Numbered from the stretch's first letter, positions 7,298 to 13,869 are shown. The stretch: DNA of 13,869 nt from QPJE01 sp051747745 (GCA_051747745.1 JBNJGL010000059.1:1-13869), one strand, 5' to 3'. Numbers and translations: made by a program. The notes: generated from the sequence alone by a model not told the origin.

Positions 7298-7327
7298 AGT
7301 ATACCATTTAATTATTCAGAGCTGCAA
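7298..7327 (-). promoter_or_regulatory. Extended -10 promoter of the GT-C gene
   Basis: On the minus strand TGGTATACT (7298-7306) is an extended -10 element, with TTGCAG at 7322-7327 as a weak -35 at 18-nt spacing. The predicted start is near 7291, giving a leader of about 32 nt. The 14-mer TTAAATGGTATACT differs at one base from the dehydratase promoter at 273-286. Confidence 0.55.
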
Positions 7328-7380
7328 GTAAAGCTATTTATTAGATAATCGAATGTACTATTTAAAATAGTTATACCTAT

Positions 7381-7403
7381 AAACACACTTTGTGTTTTAT
7401 AAT
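7381..7403 (+). promoter_or_regulatory. Perfect palindrome abutting a TATAAT box (operator candidate)
   Basis: AAACACA (7381-7387) and TGTGTTT (7391-7397) are perfect inverted repeats around CTT, and TATAAT follows immediately at 7398-7403. No good -35 box lies 16-18 nt upstream, so the promoter may need an activator, or the palindrome may be a repressor site in the spacer. The sulfurtransferase gene starts 54 nt after the box. The pattern does not match FNR or Rex consensus sites as I know them. Confidence 0.4.
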
Positions 7404-7457
7404 ATATATAGATTGTTCTAAATTTAACAATATACTTTAAATTCTGGAGGTGAAGAA

Positions 7458-8378
7458 GTGAAAAAATTATCAATTTTGTTGTTAATTCTTTTAGCTTTTT
7501 CTTTGATTTTAACAGGTTGTACAGGTAATATAACTTTTCCTGGTGAAGTTAACCAGGATATAATTACAGCAGATGAGGCTTTAAAGATGATTGAGGACGA
7601 AGAGGTAGTAGTGGTTGATACTCAAAATTCTGGTGATTTTGAAGATCAGCATTTAGATGGTGCGGTTAATATTGCCAGAAGTGATATAACTACTTTTGGT
7701 CCTTTTCCAAATATGCTTGCATCAGCATCTAAGATAGAATCTACTTTAGGTAAAAATGGTATAGGCAATAAGACAAAAGTACTTATCTATGATAATAATA
7801 ATAATATGGATGCAGCTCGTCTGTGGTGGACAATGCTGGTTTATGGACATGATACAGATAATATGAAGGTTATCAGTGGTGGTTTAAGTGCCCTGGAAAG
7901 AGCAGGAGCCGACTTTACTGCCGGTGATTATGAAGTAGAAGCAGCAGAATATTCAGCATCTGAAAAAAATGAAGAATTTATAGCAGATAAAGAGGAAGTT
8001 CTTGCCCAGGCTAATAATCCTGCTGAAGATGTAGTAATACTTGATGTGAGAACTCTGGCAGAGGTTAATGAAGGAATTATTCCAGGTGCTGTTCATGTAA
8101 ATTATGTTGATAATAATAAGGATAATGGAGAGTTTTATCCTGCAAGCTATATTCAGAGATATTATCCCGACCATGACATAACACCTGATAAAGAAGTTAT
8201 TATGTACTGTAAAACTTCTATTAGAGCAGCACAGAGTTTTCTTGCTCTGCACAATGCTGGATACAGAGATTTAAAAATCTATGATGGTGCATGGATAGAA
8301 TGGTCATCAGATGGTTCTACTCCTAAGGCTGTACCTACAGGTGCACCGGCAAAACCCAGTGCACAGGATGGTTCTTAA
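7458..8378 (+). CDS. Two-domain rhodanese-like sulfurtransferase, lipoprotein (TST/SseA-like)
   Basis: The product is 306 residues with a lipoprotein signal: basic MKK, a hydrophobic core and lipobox LTGC, making C21 the lipidated residue. It should be anchored outside the cytoplasmic membrane. Two rhodanese domains follow, about 36-155 and 172-285, arranged as in thiosulfate/3-mercaptopyruvate sulfurtransferases. The first is catalytically dead, as usual in this family, with Asp112 in YDNNNNMDAARLWW where the cysteine would be. The second keeps LDVRT (195-199), the catalytic loop CKTSIRA (C251) and the GA-W pattern near the end. Thiosulfate is the likely donor, but the loop is not diagnostic of thiosulfate versus mercaptopyruvate. 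A Pro/Ala-rich tail ends the protein. The start is GTG 7458 after an excellent GGAGGTGA (7446-7453). A terminator follows at 8382-8437. Confidence 0.88.
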   Translation: MKKLSILLLILLAFSLILTGCTGNITFPGEVNQDIITADEALKMIEDEEVVVVDTQNSGDFEDQHLDGAVNIARSDITTFGPFPNMLASASKIESTLGKNGIGNKTKVLIYDNNNNMDAARLWWTMLVYGHDTDNMKVISGGLSALERAGADFTAGDYEVEAAEYSASEKNEEFIADKEEVLAQANNPAEDVVILDVRTLAEVNEGIIPGAVHVNYVDNNKDNGEFYPASYIQRYYPDHDITPDKEVIMYCKTSIRAAQSFLALHNAGYRDLKIYDGAWIEWSSDGSTPKAVPTGAPAKPSAQDGS

Positions 8379-8381
8379 AAG

Positions 8382-8437
8382 AAATAAATAGTTCTTAACT
8401 GATAGATATCAAATTCTGTGGTTAAGAACTTTTATTT
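8382..8437 (+). terminator. Terminator after the lipoprotein sulfurtransferase
   Basis: AGTTCTTAAC (8390-8399) pairs perfectly with GTTAAGAACT (8421-8430). With one bulged T the stem extends through AAATAAA (8382-8388) and TTTATTT (8431-8437), for 17 bp in all. The 21-nt loop can form a small TGAT/ATCA hairpin. It starts 3 nt past the stop codon and separates the two rhodanese genes. The T run is interrupted by an A. Confidence 0.65.
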
Positions 8438-8524
8438 GATAAAGTTTGTGAAAAATATGGTAATGTATTGTAGCTTTACGATTTAGTTTAAAAAATTATT
8501 ATTAAAAAATCTAGGAGGAATAAA

Positions 8525-9418
8525 ATGAAAAAAAGAATAATTTTCACAGCTGTTTTTGTTGTAATGGCTCTAGCACTCTCTACTTCTGCTTTTGCGGTTT
8601 CAGATGCAGTAGAAGATGCAGTTAATGGTTATTTTGCAGATTTGCCTTCCGATAATTCTATGATAGGTGAAGCAGAGTTTGTTGAAAAAGTTAAGTCTGG
8701 CGAAGACCTCTTTGTTTTAGATATAAGACAGCCTGATGTTTATAATGAAGGACATGTTAAAGGTGCAGTTAATTTACCCTGGGGACCTGATGCAATTGCT
8801 GATAATTTAGATAAGATGCCTGGAGATAAAATTATTTATGTTTATTGTTATACAGGTCAGACTGCTAATCAGACTGTAGGACTTTTAAACTTTGCTGGTT
8901 TTGAAGCGAAATCAGTTAAATTTGGCTGGAATTTAGGTATTTCGAAAGTAGAAGGATATGAAGATTCTGTTGAAACTTCCAGCAATAAACTAACTGAAGT
9001 TACAGATTTTGAAATCAATTCTGAAATTAAAACAGCAGTAGTAAATTATTTTAAAGGTCTTGCTGATGTTCAGGGTTCAATGTTTAAAAATTATAAAATT
9101 AGTGAAGATAATTTGAAAATGATTCTAGGTTCAGATGGAATGATGGTTGTATCTATTAGACAGCCAGGTGCTTATTCTGAAGGTCATATTGAAGGAGCAG
9201 CTCTTATTCCATGGGGTGCTGGTATGCAGGAAAACTTTGGTCAGCTGCCTAAGGATCAAAAATTAGTTGTTTACTGTTATACCGGACAGACAGCAGGACA
9301 GACAGTTGCTGGATTAAGAATGCTTGGCTATGATGCTGTATCTCTTAACGGAGGAATGGGTACTTCTGCTAATGCACCATATGGATGGTCAAACAAAGGT
9401 TATGAAGTAGTGAAGTAA
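8525..9418 (+). CDS. Secreted tandem rhodanese (two CYTGQTA active sites)
   Basis: This 297-residue exported protein has a Sec signal peptide: MKKR, a hydrophobic core and a probable cut after AFA (residue 24). Two homologous units follow, each with a lead-in helix ending in YF (NGYFADL near 34-40; VNYFKGL near 173-179) and then a single rhodanese domain. Domain 1 (about 48-140) has LDIRQPDVYNEGHVKGA and the loop CYTGQTA with C108. Domain 2 (about 190-280) has VSIRQPGAYSEGHIEGA and the same loop with C251. Both cysteines are intact, unlike two-domain TSTs where one half is dead, so this looks like an internal duplication of an active unit. In domain 2 the usual Asp before IRQP is Ser210. The likely role is sulfane-sulfur transfer from thiosulfate or polysulfide outside the cytoplasm. 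AGGAGGA at 8513-8519 sets ATG 8525. I see no clear promoter in 8438-8512. Confidence 0.88.
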   Translation: MKKRIIFTAVFVVMALALSTSAFAVSDAVEDAVNGYFADLPSDNSMIGEAEFVEKVKSGEDLFVLDIRQPDVYNEGHVKGAVNLPWGPDAIADNLDKMPGDKIIYVYCYTGQTANQTVGLLNFAGFEAKSVKFGWNLGISKVEGYEDSVETSSNKLTEVTDFEINSEIKTAVVNYFKGLADVQGSMFKNYKISEDNLKMILGSDGMMVVSIRQPGAYSEGHIEGAALIPWGAGMQENFGQLPKDQKLVVYCYTGQTAGQTVAGLRMLGYDAVSLNGGMGTSANAPYGWSNKGYEVVK

Positions 9419-9491
9419 ATAAAATATAATTAACTTATAAAAACAATTTAAATTTATAGGTTGATTTCAGTAGAAATAATTATATAAGATA

Positions 9492-9524
9492 AAAAAAGAG
9501 CAGGGTTTATTCCTGCTCTTTTTT
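9492..9524. terminator. Bidirectional terminator between tandem rhodanese and tauB
   Basis: AAAAAAGAGCAGG (9492-9504) pairs with CCTGCTCTTTTTT (9512-9524) as a perfect 13-bp stem around a 7-nt loop, with T runs on both strands. It serves the rhodanese gene on plus and the ABC transporter operon on minus. A weaker A/T hairpin (9432-9441 with 9453-9462) lies just before it. Confidence 0.9.
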
Positions 9525-9533
9525 AAATACAAA

Positions 9534-10325
9534 TTATTCATTTACCTGACTGTGGATTAAATCCAGGATTTCATGTTTGATTTTAAAATATTGATCTGTA
9601 TACATAGCATCTTTAGATTTTTCTTTAAAAATTTTGTGTGTAAAATTGACATTGAATTCTTTAATTATCTGCCCGGGACAGGTTGACATTACAACTATCC
9701 TTGTTGCAAGTGATAGAGCTTCATCGACATCATGGGTTATAAAAAATATAGTGCTGTTATTTTCCTCCCATATATCTCGAATCAGATTCTGCATATTATC
9801 TCGCGTAAGTGCATCCAGGGCACCAAAGGGTTCATCCATCAGTATAACCTGAGGGTAGTTTGCCAGTACTCTGGCAAGTGCAACCCGCTGCTTCATACCT
9901 CCGGAAAGTTCAAAGGTAGCCTTATTTTCTAAACCGCTGAGATTAACTTCTTCAAGAAAGTATTTTCTTATTTTTTTTATCTCATCATTTGGTAGATTTC
10001 TCATTTTTGGTCCAAATTCAACATTGTCTTTGACACTCATCCAGGGATAGAGTGTTGGAGACTGAAAAACAACTCCTCTGTGCCAGTCGGGTCCTTCAAT
10101 TATCTTCCCCTGCATTTTAATTGTGCCGGAACTGGGTTTTACATAGCCGGCAATAGTTTTTAGAAGGGAGCTTTTACCACAGCCAGAGGGACCAAGAACA
10201 CAGATGAATTCCCCTTTATTTATTTCAAGATTGATATCTTTTAGAGCCAGAGTATAGTTTTTATTTTCTCCATATTCTAAACTCATATTTTCTATTGTAA
10301 TTAAACTTTCACTTTGAGCAGACAT
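9534..10325 (-). CDS. tauB: ABC transporter ATPase, taurine/sulfonate/nitrate type (TauB/SsuB-like)
   Basis: This 263-residue nucleotide-binding subunit powers import through the permease encoded two genes upstream. It has Walker A GPSGCGKS (45-52), the Q-loop VVFQSPTLYPW (Q88), the ABC signature LSGGMKQRVALAR (140-152), Walker B VILMDEPFGALD (160-171, catalytic E165), and the H-loop THD (H198). The run SPTLYPWMSVKDNVEFGP is typical of the TauB/SsuB/NrtD branch. Length matches the family. A start site AAAGGA lies about 9 nt before the ATG, and the gap to the binding-protein gene is 29 nt, so it is the last gene of a tauC-tauA-tauB operon. The bidirectional terminator follows. Substrate specificity cannot be read from this subunit. 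Confidence 0.88.
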   Translation of the reverse strand: MSAQSESLITIENMSLEYGENKNYTLALKDINLEINKGEFICVLGPSGCGKSSLLKTIAGYVKPSSGTIKMQGKIIEGPDWHRGVVFQSPTLYPWMSVKDNVEFGPKMRNLPNDEIKKIRKYFLEEVNLSGLENKATFELSGGMKQRVALARVLANYPQVILMDEPFGALDALTRDNMQNLIRDIWEENNSTIFFITHDVDEALSLATRIVVMSTCPGQIIKEFNVNFTHKIFKEKSKDAMYTDQYFKIKHEILDLIHSQVNE

Positions 10326-10354
10326 ATAAATATATCCTTTCTGGATTTATATAA

Positions 10355-11410
10355 TTAATTATCGTTCTCCAGCGACATTTTTATATATTCAGGATTTACA
10401 TACTGATTAAATTCTTCCTGAGAAGGAGAAACATCTATTGAACCCTGATTCTTAAGAAAATCAGAAGTATCTTTCATTACTACAGCAAAATTTCCGGGTT
10501 CTTCTTCTGTGCCAAAAAAATCTTCACTTAATAATTCTTCTCTTGTTTTCCAGGTGGTTCCGCGCATCTGGTGAAGGGTAACTTCTGCTTCCAGTCCCAG
10601 TTCATCACCAGCTATTTCTGCTGCTTTTTGTGGATCATTTCTATAAATATCTCCAGCTTTGGTCAGAGCAGAGATGAAATCAGCAGTCAGTTCTGGATAG
10701 TCTTCTGTAAATCCTTTTCTTGCAACTGCAACATTGGCAGTTATATAGCCTTTTTCAGCCATTACTTTACTGTCGGTTAAAGTATAGCCTTTTTCCAGTA
10801 GATTTTCAAGTGTTGGCTGCCAGGTATAGGCAGCTTGTATGTCTCCCCGCTCCCAGGCCGCTACTATTTCGGCAGTCTGCATATCCAACAGCTGAACCTG
10901 ATCTTCTATACCTGCTTCTTTTAGTACATTTAAAAGAATATAGTGGGAAGTAGAAGCAAATGGTACAGCAACTCGCTCTCCGACCAAATCTTCAACTTTT
11001 TCTATACCTGAACCATTTTTAACTGCTAGAGCTTCATTTTCGCCAAGAACTTCGTGTATCCAGATTAGTTCTACATTTAGCTCCCGGGAGAGAGCAGTTA
11101 TAGCATTGGTATTTCCCATAGTTGCAAAGTCTATACTTCCAGAAGCAAGAGCCTGATTTGCCTCCACACCTGAATCAAAGACTGTTGTATTAACTTCAAT
11201 TCCGCGTTCTGTAAAATAATCATCAAAATATCCCTGGGCAAGTGCAATAGTCTCATCATTTGGAACCCGCAGTATACCAATATTTATTTCTTCCGGCAGT
11301 GATAATTCTTCCTGACTGGATTGATCCTGGCTGCTGCAGGCAGTTACTGCCACAGCCATAACTGCAATTAACAGCAGAAAAAATACTTTTTTTACATTTT
11401 TTTTATTCAT
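10355..11410 (-). CDS. tauA: Substrate-binding lipoprotein, taurine-type (TauA-like)
   Basis: The 351-residue binding protein carries a lipoprotein signal with lipobox VTAC (C25), anchoring it outside the membrane. The mature part is a type II periplasmic-binding fold of the NMT1/SsuA/TauA group. It follows E. coli TauA closely in several blocks: FDSGVEANQALASG (78-91), LGENEALAVK (122-131), GERVAVPFASTSHYILLNVLK (144-164) and IVAAWERGDIQAAYTWQP (182-199). The substrate is therefore most likely taurine or a related sulfonate or sulfinate. The cognate dioxygenase TauD is absent here and would not work in an anaerobe, so the imported compound may serve as an osmolyte or in another sulfur reaction. 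GGAGGT precedes the ATG by 6 nt. The gene starts 87 nt after tauC and belongs to the same unit. Confidence 0.8.
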   Translation of the reverse strand: MNKKNVKKVFFLLLIAVMAVAVTACSSQDQSSQEELSLPEEINIGILRVPNDETIALAQGYFDDYFTERGIEVNTTVFDSGVEANQALASGSIDFATMGNTNAITALSRELNVELIWIHEVLGENEALAVKNGSGIEKVEDLVGERVAVPFASTSHYILLNVLKEAGIEDQVQLLDMQTAEIVAAWERGDIQAAYTWQPTLENLLEKGYTLTDSKVMAEKGYITANVAVARKGFTEDYPELTADFISALTKAGDIYRNDPQKAAEIAGDELGLEAEVTLHQMRGTTWKTREELLSEDFFGTEEEPGNFAVVMKDTSDFLKNQGSIDVSPSQEEFNQYVNPEYIKMSLENDN

Positions 11411-11497
11411 TTTTAGACCTCCATAAGATTGACTTATAATATGCTTAAAGTTTTTGAGTCAAACAATTAGTTCAGGATTAAATTTTCATTCAGTATA

Positions 11498-12355
11498 TTA
11501 AATATGACCTTTCCAGAAGATAATTTTTCTTTCTAAAAATCTTAATCCAGCATCAATAATTACACCTGTTATTCCCATAATAATTATACCTACAAAGATT
11601 ACATCACTTTTTAAAAAATTCGAAGCATCGAGAACCATCCATCCTATTCCAGAGGTTGCAGCAACCATTTCCGAAGAAACAAGTGTTGTATAGGCCACAC
11701 CAAAAGCTGTTCTGATACCGGTAAATATTTCCGGAAGAGATGCAGGAAGTACTATTTTAAAAAATACGTCTCTCTGTCCTGCTCCAAGAGATTTGGCACT
11801 TAGAACAAAATCCTGATTCAGCTTCCTTACAGCAGAAACACATGCAATATAAATAGGAGCAAAAGCAGCAAGAAAAAGAAGTACCTGTTTGGATGTATCA
11901 TCAATTCCGAACCACAGCACCAGAATTGTATAATAGGCAAGGGGAGGAAGTGGACGATAAAACTCGACTACAGAATCTATAACAGCTTCTACTTTATTAA
12001 AATAACCGCTCAAAAGACCAAGGGGAATAGATGTTAATATTGCAAAAAATAGTGCTACAAATAATCGCTTAAAACTTGCTCCTAAATGAACCCACAGCGG
12101 TACTTTATTATAACCTTCGTCCATGATTCTCAAAAAGGCCTTCCAGACTCTTGCTGGTCCGGGAAGAAGAGTAGGAGTAAAAATTTTTAGTTCAGTTATT
12201 ATAAACCAGAGTAAAAAGATAGAAATCCAGGTTGTAACTGTTAATGCCTTTTCTGTTCTGGTTTTTTTATTCCTGTCTCCACCTTTAGAACCTAAAGAAG
12301 TTTTTTTATTTGATGATATATTTTTTTCTTTTTTTGAATTATCTTTTTTCAGCAT
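11498..12355 (-). CDS. tauC: ABC transporter permease, taurine/sulfonate type (TauC/SsuC-like)
   Basis: This 285-residue inner-membrane subunit has a first helix at about 38-56 and then the family run TPTLLPGPARVWKAF (60-74). Further helices are at about 98-118, 138-150, 157-175, 214-234 and 252-270. The cytoplasmic EAA-type coupling loop is at about 184-206 (SAKSLGAGQRDVFFKIVLPA), the contact for TauB. An unusual feature is the N-terminal tail of some 35 residues, very rich in Lys, Ser and Asn (14 Lys or Arg before the first helix). The ATG at 12355 follows AAGGA by about 11 nt, a little long. No other in-frame start with a better site lies close by, though starting at a downstream codon would remove the tail. 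It is the first gene of the transporter operon, read from the promoter candidate at 12416-12444. Confidence 0.85.
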   Translation of the reverse strand: MLKKDNSKKEKNISSNKKTSLGSKGGDRNKKTRTEKALTVTTWISIFLLWFIITELKIFTPTLLPGPARVWKAFLRIMDEGYNKVPLWVHLGASFKRLFVALFFAILTSIPLGLLSGYFNKVEAVIDSVVEFYRPLPPLAYYTILVLWFGIDDTSKQVLLFLAAFAPIYIACVSAVRKLNQDFVLSAKSLGAGQRDVFFKIVLPASLPEIFTGIRTAFGVAYTTLVSSEMVAATSGIGWMVLDASNFLKSDVIFVGIIIMGITGVIIDAGLRFLERKIIFWKGHI

Positions 12356-12383
12356 TTTTTACACGTCCTTATAATTTAAACAC

Positions 12384-12407
12384 ATATCTGATATTAAAAG
12401 CAGATAT
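12384..12407 (-). repeat. Inverted repeat in the tauC leader (operator candidate)
   Basis: ATATCTG (12384-12390) and CAGATAT (12401-12407) are perfect 7-bp inverted repeats 10 nt apart. They sit just downstream of the predicted tauC transcription start. Further GATAT copies at 12390, 12403 and 12418 make the area repetitive. It could be a repressor site or a leader hairpin. Confidence 0.35.
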
Positions 12408-12415
12408 TATCATAA

Positions 12416-12444
12416 AAGATATCATATTTAGAAAAAATTATCAA
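12416..12444 (-). promoter_or_regulatory. Candidate promoter of the tauCAB operon
   Basis: On the minus strand TTGATA (12439-12444, 5 of 6 to consensus) and TATCTT (12416-12421, 4 of 6) are 17 nt apart. The predicted start is near 12409, about 54 nt before tauC. The A/T-rich setting allows other choices. Confidence 0.4.
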
Positions 12445-12621
12445 TTTAAAAGAAAACAATACAATAATAGATCTAATTTAATTTGTTCACCCACTGGAGC
12501 AAATATCAGCTGACAAAAAATTTCGGATTATCTGCAGATTTAAAAATTAAGAAATATATGAAATGCAATTTTATAAAATTTGTAAACTTCTGCTGGGCAG
12601 TTGATAATATAATAAATGATT

Positions 12622-12654
12622 AAAAAGACCACCAAGTATAACCCTGATGGTCTT
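12622..12654 (-). terminator. Terminator of the reductase-rhodanese gene
   Basis: Arms 12625-12634 and 12645-12654 pair at 9 of 10 positions (one C-A mismatch). On the minus strand the stem ends in GGTCTTTTTA, giving a run of five T. It lies about 65 nt past the stop of the reductase gene. Confidence 0.7.
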
Positions 12655-12719
12655 AGCTTTATAAGCGTCATTCATCTGAAAACATTAGATGTCCACACAT
12701 AATTATATTTTATTACTTT

Positions 12720-13869
12720 TTAGTTAAAGTTATATTCTGTTACAATTTTTTCTCGATCTGTTGTCTGATCCAGATAATATTCGTAGCAGCAGATTCCGAG
12801 GAATGATCCTGAGATATTATAAACATTATCATAACCCATTCCCTGTAGAGCCATTAAAGCATTGTAACTTCTCTGTGCTGAACGGCAGTGTAAGTATACA
12901 GGTTGATCTTTAGGTATTTCATCAACTCTATCTCTCAGCACACTTAATGGAATATTAACAGAATTTACAAGGTGTCCTTCTGCATATTCTTCCTCTTCAC
13001 GGACATCTACTATAAATGCATCATTTTCTACAAGTTCTCTTACTTCTGTAACTCTAACCTGTTCAAATACTCCATTTAAAAGATTCAATCCTACAAGTGC
13101 TGCATGGTTAACAACATCTTTTGCTGTACCAAATAAAGGAGCATAACACAGTTCCATTTCTTTGAGATCTTCTAATGTTCCTCCCATTAAAATGAGTGTT
13201 GCAATTACATCTATTCTCTTGTCGACATTACCTTTACCTACAGCCTGTGCACCAATAACTCTTCCTGTTGGGTATTCATAAAGAAGTTTAAAGTGCATTG
13301 GATTGCTTTCCGGCATTAAACCAACTTTATCTCCAGGTATAATATATACAACATCATAAGAAATACCAGCTTCTTTTGCAGTTTTTTCGTTTAAACCAGT
13401 AGAAGCAGCATTTAAGTCAAAGATTCTAACTATTGAGGAACCAATAGTTCCGTTATTTCTATGAGGAATACCATAAATATTGTCAGCAGCAGCTCTTGCC
13501 TGTCTCTGGGCTGGCCCTGCTAAAGGTAATCTTGTTTTTTTGTGGGTGAGTCTGCAGTAAACTTCTATAGCATCTCCAACCGCATAGATATTATCATCAT
13601 TTGTCTGATAATTGTGGTCAACTTTAATTCCACCGGTTTCTCCTATTTCCAGTCCGGCATCTTTAGCCAGATCTGTTTCTGGAGAAACACCGATTGCCAT
13701 CACAACAGTTTTAGCATCAATTTCTTTTCCCGATTTTAGAATTATGGAATCATCGGTTATTTCAACAAGGGCATCATTTAAAACAAGGTTTACGTCTTTA
13801 TCATAAAGTTCTTTATGCAGCAGCTGTGCCATATCGAAATCAAAAGGAGCCATTACCTGATCCATTGCT
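12720..13869 (-). CDS. NAD(P)H:CoA-disulfide/polysulfide reductase with C-terminal rhodanese domain (partial, 5' end outside window)
   Basis: The frame is open to the window edge, so about 382 C-terminal residues are seen and the first Met (13865) is internal. Order: the end of the NAD domain, then the FAD-binding run NIYAVGDAIEV (fragment residues 92-102). Next is the dimerisation domain (about 140-255) with MELCYAPLFGTAKDVVN (237-253), the CoA-disulfide-reductase signature around Y241. A rhodanese domain fills about 268-365, with IVDVREEEEYAEGH and the loop HCRSAQRS (C327). The family uses NAD(P)H to reduce CoA disulfide, CoA persulfide or polysulfide, releasing sulfide in the cytoplasm; the rhodanese domain probably hands sulfur to the flavin site. 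The N-terminal half with GxGxxG and the redox cysteine is outside, so which subfamily (CdrA-like or Npsr-like) is open. The terminator at 12622-12654 ends the gene. It lies upstream of, and in the same direction as, the tau operon. Confidence 0.85.
   Translation of the reverse strand, partial: AMDQVMAPFDFDMAQLLHKELYDKDVNLVLNDALVEITDDSIILKSGKEIDAKTVVMAIGVSPETDLAKDAGLEIGETGGIKVDHNYQTNDDNIYAVGDAIEVYCRLTHKKTRLPLAGPAQRQARAAADNIYGIPHRNNGTIGSSIVRIFDLNAASTGLNEKTAKEAGISYDVVYIIPGDKVGLMPESNPMHFKLLYEYPTGRVIGAQAVGKGNVDKRIDVIATLILMGGTLEDLKEMELCYAPLFGTAKDVVNHAALVGLNLLNGVFEQVRVTEVRELVENDAFIVDVREEEEYAEGHLVNSVNIPLSVLRDRVDEIPKDQPVYLHCRSAQRSYNALMALQGMGYDNVYNISGSFLGICCYEYYLDQTTDREKIVTEYNFN

Larger units (their letters stand above)
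12356..12719. other. 364-bp intergenic region between tauC and the reductase gene
   Basis: The left part is the tauC leader with its promoter candidate and inverted repeat. A further 8-bp hairpin, ATTTGTTC (12481-12488) with GAGCAAAT (12497-12504, one wobble), lies upstream of that promoter. The right part holds the reductase terminator. The middle (about 12505-12620) is A/T-rich with no convincing gene. Short open frames here lack ribosome sites. Confidence 0.6.

Noticed and set aside
9634..9932. Open frames on the plus strand opposite the ATPase gene
   Set aside because: They are antisense shadows of a gene with complete ABC motifs and have no ribosome sites.
12123..12513. Plus-strand open frames over the tauC start and its leader
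   Set aside because: They mirror the Lys-rich tail and A/T-rich leader (Phe/Leu-rich translation), with no ribosome site or recognisable family.
12505..12600. Short minus-strand frame starting with TTG in the tauC-reductase spacer
   Set aside because: About 25 residues, no Shine-Dalgarno sequence and no recognisable content.
12356..12620. Riboswitch upstream of tauC
   Set aside because: The leader has small hairpins but none of the conserved core motifs of the SAM, TPP, cobalamin or T-box classes that I can recognise.
187..12696. GTGGACA at 187-193 (plus) and again at 12690-12696 (minus), possible ends of a mobile element
   Set aside because: Only seven bases are shared, flanks differ, no transposase lies between, and the interval contains ordinary coherent operons.

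Overview
The window is AT-rich DNA from an anaerobic-looking bacterium of the Halanaerobium type (halophilic, diderm Firmicutes). I infer this from the A/T-biased codons, the strong GGAGG-type ribosome binding sites, the exported tandem rhodaneses and the NAD-linked reductase-rhodanese. The assignment rests on gene content and style only; no rRNA or other marker gene is present.

Left region (1-7260) is a cell-surface aminosugar module. After the tail of an upstream gene and a structured spacer, the plus strand carries a dTDP-glucose 4,6-dehydratase, a LysR-type regulator, a WecE-type 4-aminotransferase, a small family 2 glycosyltransferase of the Dpm1/ArnC type and an ATP-grasp carboxylate-amine ligase. 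A polytopic GT-C (PMT/ArnT-like) glycosyltransferase lies convergently on the minus strand, 3 bp from the ligase. Read together, they could make a dTDP-4-amino-4,6-dideoxyhexose, load it on a polyprenyl carrier, perhaps acylate its amine, and transfer it outside the membrane. That is the logic of the Ara4N (Arn) lipid A pathway built from different enzymes. The dehydratase and GT-C promoters share a 13/14 extended -10 motif.

Right region (7380-13869) is a sulfur module. It holds a lipoprotein two-domain sulfurtransferase and a secreted tandem rhodanese with two CYTGQTA active loops on the plus strand. On the minus strand are a TauABC-like ABC importer (order permease, binding lipoprotein, ATPase) and the C-terminal part of a CoA-disulfide/polysulfide reductase ending in a rhodanese domain. 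Five rhodanese domains thus sit within about 6.5 kb: four predicted outside the membrane and one cytoplasmic. The arrangement suggests extracytoplasmic handling of thiosulfate or another sulfane-sulfur compound, import of a sulfonate-like substrate, and NAD(P)H-linked reduction inside.

Intrinsic terminators, three promoter candidates of useful quality and several inverted repeats punctuate the spacers. No tRNA, rRNA, CRISPR array or intact insertion sequence was seen.
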